Shown here piece after piece: positions 45,401-55,412 of a stretch of DNA of 64,000 nucleotides. The DNA is from Ruminococcus sp. AM22-13 (GTDB taxonomy: Bacteria; Bacillota; Clostridia; Lachnospirales; Lachnospiraceae). Below the pieces are notes generated by a model that saw only the letters and a program-made list of their open reading frames with translations, was not told the DNA's origin and did not search any database. The stretch covers positions 346,180 through 410,179 of the forward strand of contig NZ_QRIL01000001.1 in assembly GCF_003471165.1 (NCBI RefSeq), read 5' to 3'. The number at the start of each line of letters is the position of its first letter. The stretch's first letter is position 1. Made by a program: the position numbers and the translations under genes.

Positions 45401-45540
45401 TCGCTACTGGCTCATAAATGTTACAGAAATTATAGTGACCAATATCATATGGATGATTCTTAACATTTTCTCATATTTAACTTTTTTTATCAAGTCAAAA
45501 TTTGTTCACAAAATTTTTATAAAAAAATTTCATTTGGCTC

Positions 45541-45569
45541 TTTCCATTTGTAACACTTTAGTGTATAAT
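45541..45569 (+). promoter_or_regulatory. Promoter of gdhA
   Basis: TTTCCA (45541-45546), 17 bases, perfect TATAAT (45564-45569), about 40 bases before the ribosome site AGGAGG. Confidence 0.68.
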
Positions 45570-45596
45570 AACGTCGATTTAAAAATTATAACTTAA

Positions 45597-46955
<1,359 letters not shown>

Positions 46956-46992
46956 TTTTTAATTCGTTAACTACCCCATAAAAAATACACAT

Positions 46993-47026
46993 AAAAAGTC
47001 GGTGGAATTAATTCTGCCGGCTTTTT
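46993..47026 (+). terminator. Terminator of gdhA
   Basis: AAAAAGTCGG (46993-47002) pairs with CCGGCTTTTT (47017-47026) with one wobble; an inner GAATT/AATTC extends it. It lies about 40 bases past the stop. Confidence 0.85.
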
Positions 47027-47083
47027 ATAATGTAAAAATATACTCCATTTTTCATCTGTATTTTGGATATTTCCAAATAATTT

Positions 47084-47109
47084 GTCAATCGGATATTCGC
47101 AATCCGCTT
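47084..47109. repeat. 26-bp direct repeat downstream of gdhA
   Basis: Identical to 45375-45400, in the same orientation. A core of 15 bases also occurs, reversed, at 19877-19891. Confidence 0.8.
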
Positions 47110-47125
47110 ACCTGTAATATAAAAA

Positions 47126-47173
47126 CTGCTGTCTGATATATGCGGTCTTTCCCCCGCTATCTCAAAACAGCAG
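47126..47173 (-). terminator. Terminator of nrdR
   Basis: CTGCTGT (47126-47132) pairs with ACAGCAG (47167-47173), with an inner GCGG/CCGC stem, and runs on the minus strand into TTTTTAT. Confidence 0.78.
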
Positions 47174-47212
47174 CTATCTTTTTTTTCACAGCATCTGATC
47201 AATATTAATGTG

Positions 47213-47662
47213 TTAATTCATAAACTTCTTCAGTTCATCCATAAATGTACTGACATCTTTAAATTCTCTGTACACTGATGCGAAACGTACATAAGCAACC
47301 GCATCCAGATCTTTGAGATGATTCATCACGATCTCTCCAATCTTTGTGCTGGAAATTTCTTTTTCTTCCGTATTAAAAATTTCCCCTTCGATGGCATCCA
47401 TCATTTCTTCCACTTTATCTATAGATATCGGTCTTTTATAGCACGCTCTCAGAATGCCTGCCTGAATCTTGGCACGACTGTACTGCTCTCTGTTCTGATC
47501 TTTCTTGATCACCGTAAGCGGAATACTCTCCACTTTCTCATATGTAGTAAATCTTCTGCCACAGGCATCGCATAAACGGCGGCGGCGAATAGAGTTTGTA
47601 TCCTCTACCGGTCTGGAATCAACTACTCTCGTGTTATCCTGATTACAAAATGGACACTTCAT
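47213..47662 (-). CDS. nrdR: Transcriptional repressor NrdR
   Basis: 149 residues. NrdR represses ribonucleotide reductase genes when bound to (d)ATP. The N-terminal zinc ribbon has MKCPFCNQDNTRVVDSR and RRRLCDACGRRFTTYEKVE (two Cys pairs), and the rest is an ATP-cone (VIKKDQNREQYSRAKI). The length is normal. It has its own promoter and terminator. No nrd gene is in the window and no NrdR box was seen at its promoter. Confidence 0.96.
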   Translation of the reverse strand: MKCPFCNQDNTRVVDSRPVEDTNSIRRRRLCDACGRRFTTYEKVESIPLTVIKKDQNREQYSRAKIQAGILRACYKRPISIDKVEEMMDAIEGEIFNTEEKEISSTKIGEIVMNHLKDLDAVAYVRFASVYREFKDVSTFMDELKKFMN

Positions 47663-47797
47663 AGGACGTCCCCCCTTTTTAAGTCATATCACGTTTTCTG
47701 TGAGATTATGTTGTATAGCTGTAACTATTCAGCAGTCTACTATCCCATGAGATATTTTCACATAGAAACATGGTACTGAACAGTTATGTATGAGTTT

Positions 47798-47827
47798 ATT
47801 ATACTGTATTTCTATTTGAAGTGTCAA
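47798..47827 (-). promoter_or_regulatory. Promoter of nrdR
   Basis: On the minus strand a perfect TTGACA (47822-47827) and a perfect TATAAT (47798-47803) are separated by 18 bases. Confidence 0.8.
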
Positions 47828-47880
47828 TAAAAGGACTTGCATAAATTTTCGCAAAAATACATAAATTGTTATCAGATAAC

Positions 47881-47907
47881 GTTACTGTTCATTTCAATCT
47901 CGGTAAC
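47881..47907. repeat. 27-bp palindromic repeat (GTTACTG family)
   Basis: Begins GTTACTGTTCAT and ends GGTAAC. The flanks CAGATAAC (47873-47880) and CGGATAAC (47907-47914, counting the last C) match at 7 of 8 positions. Confidence 0.65.
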
Positions 47908-47945
47908 GGATAACTCTTTGTATTCAGAAAGGATCTTCCAATTCT

Positions 47946-48197
47946 ATGAGAATCTGCGAATTAAAGCAAAAAGAAGTAATCAATACCTGTACCTGTCGAA
48001 GTCTTGGATGTCCTGTTGATATAGAATTCGACTGCAAAACCAATCGTCTGACAGCTTTGATCGTGCCTGGTCCCGGAAAACTGTGTTGTCTTTTTGGACA
48101 TGACAGCGAATATCTCATTCCCTGGGAATGTATCTGCCGAATTGGTGATGATATTATTCTTGTGGAGATTGAAGAAGAAAAATGTTTACATAAATAA
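47946..48197 (+). CDS. YlmC/YmxH-family sporulation protein
   Basis: An 83-residue protein with a PRC-barrel-like fold. It reads MRICELKQKEVINTCTCRSLGCPVDIEF, then a GKLCCLFGHDSEYLIPWECICRIGDDIILVE box. This family is found in spore formers, often beside sigG as here, and is linked with sporulation, but its molecular role is unknown. AGAAAGGA lies about 12 bases upstream. Five Cys in 83 residues stand out. Confidence 0.85.
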   Translation: MRICELKQKEVINTCTCRSLGCPVDIEFDCKTNRLTALIVPGPGKLCCLFGHDSEYLIPWECICRIGDDIILVEIEEEKCLHK

Positions 48198-48396
48198 CCA
48201 TATATCCACACCTGCTGCGGCGTCAGGCGGATATAGCGATATGCTTTAAGCCTTTACTTTGTCAAGGGGCAATATTTTTTATATTTTCCAGTTAAAAGTA
48301 TAATTATTCCTCCATCTGAGAATCATTCTTACTGAAACATTATCAGGTAAATTTTACTGTTTTACGTTTAAGGATAATAAGGAGGATTCAAAAAAG

Positions 48397-49176
48397 ATGG
48401 CACTGAACAAAGTAGAAATCTGTGGAGTCAATACGGCGAAACTTCCTGTTCTTAATGCAGAAGAAAAAGAAGAACTGTTCAGCCGTATCAAAAAAGGTGA
48501 TGAACAGGCACGTGAATTATACATCAAAGGAAATCTGCGGCTGGTCCTCAGTGTGATACGAAGATTTCAAAACAGCAGCGAAAATGCAGATGATCTCTTT
48601 CAGATCGGCTGTATCGGCCTGATCAAAGCAATCGATAACTTTGACACAACTCTACAGGTAAAATTTTCAACATATGCCGTTCCCATGATCATTGGAGAAA
48701 TCCGAAGATACCTAAGGGATAATAACAGCATTCGTGTAAGCCGCTCTCTTCGCGACATTGCATATAAAGCGATCTATACCCGCGAAACTTATATGAAACA
48801 GCATCTTAAAGAACCGACAGTCACCGAAATTGCACAGGAAATCGGTATCGAAAAAGAAATGATCGTATACGCTCTGGACGCGATTCAAAATCCGGTAAGC
48901 CTCTTTGAACCGGTTTATACCGAAGGAGGAGATACTCTTTATGTTATGGATCAAATCAGCGATACCAAAAATAAAGAAGATCGCTGGATTGAAGATCTGT
49001 CTCTCAGGGAAGCCATGAAGCGTCTAAGCAAACGTGAAAAACATATCATAGAACTGCGCTTTTACGAAGGAAAAACTCAGATGGAAGTGGCTCAGGAAAT
49101 AGGCATCTCCCAGGCACAGGTCAGTCGCCTGGAGAAAAATGCCTTAAAATCCATGCGCAATTATCTGCGCACCTGA
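48397..49176 (+). CDS. sigG: RNA polymerase forespore sigma factor SigG
   Basis: 259 residues. SigG drives late gene expression in the forespore. The N-terminus NKVEICGVNTAKLPVLNAEE is nearly that of Bacillus SigG. Region 2 (DDLFQIGCIGLIKAIDNFD, VKFSTYAVPMIIGEIRRYLR) and region 4 (KTQMEVAQEIGISQAQVSRLEKNA) are complete. AAGGAGG lies upstream. A SigF-type promoter would be expected; I could not fix one in the 199 bases after the ymxH-like gene. Its presence shows that the host is a spore former. Confidence 0.96.
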   Translation: MALNKVEICGVNTAKLPVLNAEEKEELFSRIKKGDEQARELYIKGNLRLVLSVIRRFQNSSENADDLFQIGCIGLIKAIDNFDTTLQVKFSTYAVPMIIGEIRRYLRDNNSIRVSRSLRDIAYKAIYTRETYMKQHLKEPTVTEIAQEIGIEKEMIVYALDAIQNPVSLFEPVYTEGGDTLYVMDQISDTKNKEDRWIEDLSLREAMKRLSKREKHIIELRFYEGKTQMEVAQEIGISQAQVSRLEKNALKSMRNYLRT

Positions 49177-49178
49177 AA

Positions 49179-49205
49179 GTTACTGTTCACTCCGTTTTCA
49201 GTAGC
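49179..49205. repeat. 27-bp palindromic repeat (GTTACTG family) just after sigG
   Basis: Begins GTTACTGTTCAC and ends CAGTAGC. The flanks ACCTGAAA (49171-49178) and ACCCGAAA (49206-49213) match at 7 of 8 positions. The left flank includes the sigG stop codon, so insertion was at the very end of the gene. Confidence 0.75.
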
Positions 49206-49270
49206 ACCCGAAAAGCTTTATCATATTTTCCTGTCATAGAAATACTACAAAAAAATTTCTATAATATAAA

Positions 49271-49304
49271 AAGCAGTCCAGTATTTATACTTACCAGACT
49301 GCTT
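49271..49304 (-). terminator. Terminator of the wall-polymer cluster
   Basis: AAGCAGTC (49271-49278) pairs with GACTGCTT (49297-49304); on the minus strand it is followed by TTTTTAT. It lies 11 bases past the last gene of the cluster and may also serve sigG. Confidence 0.78.
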
Positions 49305-49314
49305 ACATAATTTT

Positions 49315-52203
49315 TTAAAATTTCAGAACTTCCTGCCAGTTTTCTATGTCATATATCTGCTTCACATCCAGTGCACCAGACATTGCAGGGAAAAACTTCT
49401 TCATATCTGTAAATACTACAGCATAGTCAAACTTTGACATTCCCAGTATTCTTCGAAGCTCACGCTTATAGAAATCAAGAAGCATCTCAGGCACTTCTGT
49501 TTCCTCTGCTTTCATGAACTTCTTATGGCATACATATTCCTCATCTGTAGCAGGATAAGAACGTTTCCAGTATAATACCCTCACTTCTTTTGACAGTTCA
49601 TTCAATTTCTTTGCAGATTCCTCTTCCTTTGCGCCATTACCAATCAGAGTGACATCAAAATGTTCAAAATCTACTTTGTTCAGGAATTCATAAAATGCCG
49701 TTGTCTCAGGTGCATCACTAAAATCACCTGCATATACCAAAAGTTTTACTTTATCTGTTTTATTCAGGTATACCGGATTTACCGGTTCTTTTCCGTCAAA
49801 CATCACATCAACGATTCGTCTGCAGACATTTCCGTCATCTCTTGGACATATCTGTACTCTGGCTTTCGCATATTTCTCCTGATAAGAACTTACTGCTGCC
49901 GGAATATCTTTGAGCAGCTCACCCAGTTTCTCCGGTGAAGATACCGCCGGTCCCGGAAGATTGTCAAATCCATAATATAATCCTCTGTAATCTTCAAAGT
50001 TTTCTGCATCAGGCACATAGAACAGAATCGGTTTTCCTGTCAGCATGAAATCGTAGAAAATACTGGAATAATCAGAAATAAGTACATCTGTTACAGACAA
50101 AATCTCATTGGTATCCATTGTAGCAGGGATAAATTTCGCCTGAGCATCTCCCAGTTCCACCTGATTCTCTTTCAGATAATGATATACGATCTGATGAAGT
50201 TTAACCAATACCTGATACTCTTTTGTATCTATGCTGTTTTCTATGATCTGAATCAGTTTATATACGTCCTGTAAATCTGTATCCGGCTGACTATACTGCT
50301 CACCTCTCCATGTCGGAGCATAAAGGATTATTTTTTTATCCGCTTCTGCATTTACGCCATAACTTTGAAGTTTCCGAATAATTTCTGCGCGATTATTCTC
50401 AAACAGTTTATCATTGCGCGGGAAGCCTTCTTCAAGGATTGTTCCCTCATACAGATTCTGCATTTTATAAGAATTCTTATATGCCGTCTCAGTCATGTAA
50501 GGGCCTGAAGAAACAATATAATCTGCACTGAGAAGATTTCTTGCTGTATTTCCCTGAGAAATATTAGCTCCCGGAATATCAAATCCCATGTTCTTTAACG
50601 GAGTACCATGCCAGGTATCGATCAGCACCTGTCCTTCTCTCTTAAGGAAATAACTTGGGAAACTTACATTATTTACCAGATATTTTACCGTTGCAAGATC
50701 TTTACAATATTCCTTTGACTTATATTTTACAAATCTTACATTTGGATATTTCTCGTATTTTTCAATCTGCTTCCTGTTGTCTTCAAAATCATCTAAAACC
50801 CAGATATGTGTATAATCCTGATACTCTTCTTTTTCCAGAAGGTACAGGAAAAGAGCATACGGATTACAGATCATTCCACGTCCGCCAAACGCTTCGTAAA
50901 GAATGGTTTTATCCCTTAGCTGATATTCCTTTACAAATTCAGCATAACTGGTTCTCAACGGATATTTTTCCCTGCATTCAAGAATCTTCTTTTCATTCTT
51001 CTGATAAAATGTCTCAATTCCCATCACACGGTTGAAAAGACGGTTCCATTCTTTGACAGCTTTTTCAATTGCAAAATCTTCTGACTTCCAGATTGCATTT
51101 CTGGACATTTCCCTGCGAAGCTCTTCGTCATGGGCAAGTTTTAACATTGCATCTGTAAATTTCTTTGTATCAAAAGCTTCCGGCAGGTATCCTGTCTTTC
51201 CATCATCTATGATCAGATCCATCGCACCTGTATGGAATGCGATAACCGGAAGACCAAACTCAAAAGCTTCCATGATAACCATCGGCCACCCTTCCCATCT
51301 TGACGGAAGAAGGAAAATAGATGAATTCAGATAATATTTCTCCGGTTCATTGGTATAGCCAACAAAGTTAACTCTGTCTTCAATACCACGTCTTTTGGCA
51401 TCTGCCACGATCTGGTTCCAAAGATCACCGGCTCCGATAATATCTAACTGCCATTCGTCATCCTGTTTGCAGAATTCCTCAAAGGATTCCATCATCAAGT
51501 CAAGACCCTTGGCATATACGAAACGGGTAGCCATAAGAAAACGCTTGGATTTTGGATCACATTTGCGTTCGCTTACGAAACTTCTCGGATTGATTTTAAC
51601 CTCTGTATCAATATCCAGGAATTTCTTATAATCGCGTTTATCATAATCACTGAGGACGATATATCTGTCCAATTTGGGCAGATATTCCTGAAGCAGACAT
51701 TCCTGTTTCCAGAATACAACATTAGGCACATCCAGATATCCGGCATAGCAGTTATGCTGCCAGCCAATCGTCTTTGCATTCAGTTCCGGTGCCAGCATAC
51801 CAAGGCGAAGACTCAGACCGGCAGTTGTAATAATGATATCATAGTTCTGCTCATTTAAATATTTCACCCATTTTTCCCTGGTCTTCTTAGGGAAAATCGC
51901 ATCTGCCAGGATATCGTTAAATCTTTCTTTATTAAAAATTCCATATTTCGCATTCAGTTTCTGAACAAGATAACGCCAGCAGAAAGCCGGTGTATGATGG
52001 CGATTGACAAATTCACTGTTGTCAATAAAGTCCACTTTGATATCTTCGCTCATATGGTACATATTGCGGTCTTCTTTAAATCTATCCTGGTATATCATGA
52101 TCGTTACATCGTGTTCTTTTACAAGTTCATTTGCAAGGAGTGTGACAACTCGCTTAGTTCCGCCAAGATCAAATATCTTAGTACACCAAATACATATTTT
52201 CAT
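49315..52203 (-). CDS. Fused GT4 glycosyltransferase and TagF-like CDP-glycerol transferase
   Basis: A 962-residue fusion. Residues 1 to about 400 are a GT-B, family 4 transferase (IWCTKIFDLGGTKRVV, FLLPSRWEGWPMVIMEAFEFGLPVIAF). From about 430 to 800 is a TagF-type polyol phosphate polymerase (TWHGTPLKNMGFD, YAPTWRGEQYS, ISDYSSIFYDFMLTGKPILFY). From about 815 comes a third, GT-like fragment (KLLVYAGDFSDAPETTAFYEFLN) of uncertain role. It would both attach a sugar and add glycerol or ribitol phosphate units to a wall polymer, at the membrane. Last gene of the cluster. The chemistry is inferred from family. Confidence 0.87.
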   Translation of the reverse strand: MKICIWCTKIFDLGGTKRVVTLLANELVKEHDVTIMIYQDRFKEDRNMYHMSEDIKVDFIDNSEFVNRHHTPAFCWRYLVQKLNAKYGIFNKERFNDILADAIFPKKTREKWVKYLNEQNYDIIITTAGLSLRLGMLAPELNAKTIGWQHNCYAGYLDVPNVVFWKQECLLQEYLPKLDRYIVLSDYDKRDYKKFLDIDTEVKINPRSFVSERKCDPKSKRFLMATRFVYAKGLDLMMESFEEFCKQDDEWQLDIIGAGDLWNQIVADAKRRGIEDRVNFVGYTNEPEKYYLNSSIFLLPSRWEGWPMVIMEAFEFGLPVIAFHTGAMDLIIDDGKTGYLPEAFDTKKFTDAMLKLAHDEELRREMSRNAIWKSEDFAIEKAVKEWNRLFNRVMGIETFYQKNEKKILECREKYPLRTSYAEFVKEYQLRDKTILYEAFGGRGMICNPYALFLYLLEKEEYQDYTHIWVLDDFEDNRKQIEKYEKYPNVRFVKYKSKEYCKDLATVKYLVNNVSFPSYFLKREGQVLIDTWHGTPLKNMGFDIPGANISQGNTARNLLSADYIVSSGPYMTETAYKNSYKMQNLYEGTILEEGFPRNDKLFENNRAEIIRKLQSYGVNAEADKKIILYAPTWRGEQYSQPDTDLQDVYKLIQIIENSIDTKEYQVLVKLHQIVYHYLKENQVELGDAQAKFIPATMDTNEILSVTDVLISDYSSIFYDFMLTGKPILFYVPDAENFEDYRGLYYGFDNLPGPAVSSPEKLGELLKDIPAAVSSYQEKYAKARVQICPRDDGNVCRRIVDVMFDGKEPVNPVYLNKTDKVKLLVYAGDFSDAPETTAFYEFLNKVDFEHFDVTLIGNGAKEEESAKKLNELSKEVRVLYWKRSYPATDEEYVCHKKFMKAEETEVPEMLLDFYKRELRRILGMSKFDYAVVFTDMKKFFPAMSGALDVKQIYDIENWQEVLKF

Positions 52204-52228
52204 TTATCTTTCTTCTCCTGTTATGGCT

Positions 52229-53524
52229 TTACATAGTGATGTTAAAGTAATCCAGTACACGCTGACAGTAATTATCGCACACATTATGTGTTTTCGCTCT
52301 TACACTGGCACGCTGTTCCTTATACTTATCATTTCCATTCTTGATATCCAAAATAAAATTCTCAAAATCTTGCATATTGTACATATGTTCACCAGGCATA
52401 TATTCCAGTGGATCATCAAATACCCATCCTCTGGACTCTGTATAAGCTTCATAATCATCCAGTGTGAAGCCCAGTGGTCTGTCCAGAAGCAGATAGTCAA
52501 TCGCAACAGATGAATAATCTGAAACAAGCGCATCTGAGCAGTTGATGAATTCATAAAGCTGTAATTCGTTATCAGCAAGATCTTTATTTTCCAGATAAAC
52601 AATATTTGTAAGAACATTCTCACCAAAATCATACGGAATCTGGAGATAATGCTTCTTGATAACGATCAGAATATGATTTTCCTTACAGAAATTATTCAGT
52701 TCAAGAAGTTTGTCTGCATCGTCAATAATCGGAATATTAAATTCATTATTCAATGTTTCCTCATTGAGACGTTCGCTGGAAGCATGTCTGTATGTCGGCA
52801 TCCAGAGAATCATTTTCTCACTGTTCGTTTCTTTCAGCAGCTTCTCCTTAAACTCGTCTGCCTTTTTGCTTCCTCTGAGCATCATATCATAACGCGGGTA
52901 TCCAAAAGAGAGAAGTTTCTTGGAAGTACATCCAAAGAATTCCATCTTTGTTTTAATAAAGATATCTCCGGGAACCAGACAATAATCAAAAAATACCTTA
53001 CGTCCATTTTTATTTGCCTTATATCCGCATCCATGCCAGAGATCAATAAAGAGCTGATTTCTTCTTGACATTCCAATCCAGTTAAATGCCTGAGTATAGA
53101 AAATATATTTGGATGTCAGAGCATATTTATACGCTTCTGCTCTTCGGATCGTAGAACCTTTCTTAAAGTTTCTTACGAATTTCACATTCTCTACGGCATA
53201 TTCTTTATATTTTTCCGGCTCATGAACCAGCCATATGATTTCGTATTTTTTGTTGTATCCATTTTCAACCAGATAATCAAACAGTGCACGACCATTATCC
53301 GTAAAATCATCATTTGTCTCAAAAAGCATTCTGTTTTCTATTAATGCCGGTGGAAACTTCTTCATACGTCTGATCGTACGTCCATCATAAATTCCATATG
53401 TGATGGTTGCCCACAATTCAGAAAGCATTGCTTTTCTGCCCTTTTGGGCTTTTACTTTCTGGATTTTTTTTGCCGCATTTTTAATTTTCTTTATTTTCTT
53501 CTTGACTTTCTTCTGGATTCCCAT
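52229..53524 (-). CDS. CDP-glycerol glycerophosphotransferase family protein (TagF/TagB-like)
   Basis: 431 residues. The basic N-terminus (KKVKKKIKKIKNAAKK) is followed by the family blocks FIDLWHGCGYKANKNG, WMPTYRHASSERL and VSDYSSVAIDYLLLDRPLGFTLDD. Such enzymes add glycerol phosphate from CDP-glycerol to a lipid-linked acceptor at the inner membrane face. The closest relative in this window is the protein at 54044. tagD, which makes the donor, lies between them, so they form a wall-polymer module. Confidence 0.9.
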   Translation of the reverse strand: MGIQKKVKKKIKKIKNAAKKIQKVKAQKGRKAMLSELWATITYGIYDGRTIRRMKKFPPALIENRMLFETNDDFTDNGRALFDYLVENGYNKKYEIIWLVHEPEKYKEYAVENVKFVRNFKKGSTIRRAEAYKYALTSKYIFYTQAFNWIGMSRRNQLFIDLWHGCGYKANKNGRKVFFDYCLVPGDIFIKTKMEFFGCTSKKLLSFGYPRYDMMLRGSKKADEFKEKLLKETNSEKMILWMPTYRHASSERLNEETLNNEFNIPIIDDADKLLELNNFCKENHILIVIKKHYLQIPYDFGENVLTNIVYLENKDLADNELQLYEFINCSDALVSDYSSVAIDYLLLDRPLGFTLDDYEAYTESRGWVFDDPLEYMPGEHMYNMQDFENFILDIKNGNDKYKEQRASVRAKTHNVCDNYCQRVLDYFNITM

Positions 53525-53535
53525 ATAAACACTCC

Positions 53536-53952
53536 TTAAAACTCTTTTAATTTTTCACGAAGCATGGTTGATGAAGTATCTTTCGTATATGGAAGATATA
53601 CAAGCTTTGCTCCGAGTGCTTCCATCTCTTTTCCTGTTTTTTCCCAGCGCTCGTTACCTTTCCAGTCATCTCCGATATAGATCTCATTGAATCGTATTTT
53701 TTCCCATACTTTTTTCTTATCCAGAGTTGTAGTAACAATTACCTCATCTACATATTTGATCGCACGAACGATCTCCGCTCTCTCTTCCAGCGGAATGATT
53801 GGTCTTTTATGTTTATATGATTCCACCAGATCATCAGCATTTACACCAACGATCAGATAGTCACAATGACGTTTTGCGTTTTTGATGAGATTTAGATGGC
53901 CAATATGAAACATATCAAAAGTTCCCTGTGTGTATCCAATTACCTTTTCCAT
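53536..53952 (-). CDS. tagD: Glycerol-3-phosphate cytidylyltransferase
   Basis: 138 residues from 53952, chosen because GGAGAA lies 7 bases upstream; an ATG 12 bases earlier has no site. TagD makes CDP-glycerol from CTP and glycerol 3-phosphate. The nucleotidyl transferase box GTFDMFHIGHLNLI, the Arg/Lys region VGVNADDLVESYKHKRP and the C-terminal TSSTMLRE (the usual SST box) are intact. It supplies the TagF-like enzymes around it. Confidence 0.95.
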   Translation of the reverse strand: MEKVIGYTQGTFDMFHIGHLNLIKNAKRHCDYLIVGVNADDLVESYKHKRPIIPLEERAEIVRAIKYVDEVIVTTTLDKKKVWEKIRFNEIYIGDDWKGNERWEKTGKEMEALGAKLVYLPYTKDTSSTMLREKLKEF

Positions 53953-54043
53953 AATGTTCTCCATTTCTTACATTTTTATTGCATTTTTCAAACACGTTCT
54001 AAGCTATTACTGATGATGTCTTCAACCGATAAATCATAGGACT

Positions 54044-55315
54044 TTATAATTTCAGAAACTCTGCCAATGCCTTAGAATAATTTTCTTTGACAGGCATCTG
54101 ATGCATAACCGGAAGCAATTTTCTTCGTTCTTCCCGGTACAGGTCCTTTTCTCCTGACACATGTACAGCAAATTCCTCCAAACCTTTAAGATCATAAATT
54201 TTCTCGCCTGGCATATATTCCTGTGGATTCTCAAATACAAAGCCTCTGGTCTCTTTATATTGCTGCATATCTGACAGCACAAAAGCCAGTGGCCGATTCA
54301 GCAGCATATAATCGACGGCTACCGATGAATAATCTGAAATCAGTCCATCACTGGCGCTGATCAGTTCATACAGCTGTATTTCTTTCTGATCCAGCATTTC
54401 CTGATTCACAAAACGAATATTCTCAAAAGCATCCTCTTCTATGCCCCATTCTTTCTGCACCGGATGTTTCTTGATGATAAGCAAAACATTCAAATGTTTC
54501 AGCGTCTTATCAAGATGTCTCAGCTCTTCTTCATTCTTAAATCCCGGCAGTGGAAACGGAAGTTTGATCTTACTTTCTGCACTGTCCAGAACTTCACTGT
54601 TTCTGAATGTAGGCATCCACAAGATCACCTTATCTGCCTTCATTCCAAACATTTTCCAGATGATATCCTGACTATTTATAGATGGATGCAGCATCCAGTC
54701 GTATCTTGGATATCCGAGCGGAAGTATCTTCTCTTTTGGGCATTTCCAGTAGCGGGATTTTGTTTCCACAAATGCCTCTCCAGGCACAAGTGCATAATCA
54801 AAATGCATCATACTTGCCCCTGTATTCTCACGTTTCTCTCTGGGAACATCCTTATATCCACATCCATGCCACAGATTCACTGTAATCTGTCCCGGACAAT
54901 GATGCAGATTCAGATAGGCAGTATTATTCGTATAAAAGAAAAATCCGGAAACAGCCCCATAATAATACGCCAACGGACTGGTCCATCCATTCCTGCTCTC
55001 TGCTGTTACAAACTTCACATTCTTATATTTGCATTTCCGAAATTTTCTTTTATCCGAAACCATCCAGATAATCTGGTAATTTTTATACGCTTCATTATGG
55101 ACCAAATATTCAAAAAAGGCCCTGGCATTATCTGTCATATCCTGCATCGTCCTGTTTTTAAATACAATATAATTTCTATGCAGTTTTCCATGATTTGCAG
55201 CATAAGTCCCAACTACTTTAAGTGCCGCTTTCGACATGACCCGACAGAAATAAAATTCTATCGTTTTCCAGAATCCTTTTTTCTTAAATTGTTCCTTAAT
55301 GGAATCTAATATCAT
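54044..55315 (-). CDS. CDP-glycerol glycerophosphotransferase family protein (TagF/TagB-like)
   Basis: 423 residues. Family blocks: VNLWHGCGYKDVPREKR, FDYALVPGEAF, GYPRYDWML, WMPTFRNSEV, LISDYSSVAVDYMLLNRPLAFVLSD. It resembles the protein at 52229 in length and order of motifs, so the two are probably an initiating and an extending transferase, or add different units. No membrane segment is needed; a basic amphipathic start may bind the membrane. It lies 80 bases upstream of tagD. Confidence 0.9.
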   Translation of the reverse strand: MILDSIKEQFKKKGFWKTIEFYFCRVMSKAALKVVGTYAANHGKLHRNYIVFKNRTMQDMTDNARAFFEYLVHNEAYKNYQIIWMVSDKRKFRKCKYKNVKFVTAESRNGWTSPLAYYYGAVSGFFFYTNNTAYLNLHHCPGQITVNLWHGCGYKDVPREKRENTGASMMHFDYALVPGEAFVETKSRYWKCPKEKILPLGYPRYDWMLHPSINSQDIIWKMFGMKADKVILWMPTFRNSEVLDSAESKIKLPFPLPGFKNEEELRHLDKTLKHLNVLLIIKKHPVQKEWGIEEDAFENIRFVNQEMLDQKEIQLYELISASDGLISDYSSVAVDYMLLNRPLAFVLSDMQQYKETRGFVFENPQEYMPGEKIYDLKGLEEFAVHVSGEKDLYREERRKLLPVMHQMPVKENYSKALAEFLKL

Positions 55316-55360
55316 TCTTTCCTCCTGAGATACAGATTATGAAATATCAGGGACAAAATC

Positions 55361-55387
55361 GTTACTTTTCACTCCATGCCCGGTAAC
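55361..55387. repeat. 27-bp palindromic repeat with exact 8-bp target duplication
   Basis: Begins GTTACTTTTCAC and ends CGGTAAC. The flanks are ACAAAATC on both sides (55353-55360 and 55388-55395), identical. It lies between two genes of the wall-polymer cluster, so it tolerates, or affects, cotranscription. Confidence 0.85.
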
Positions 55388-55412
55388 ACAAAATCCTACG
55401 ATTCTCGCATTA

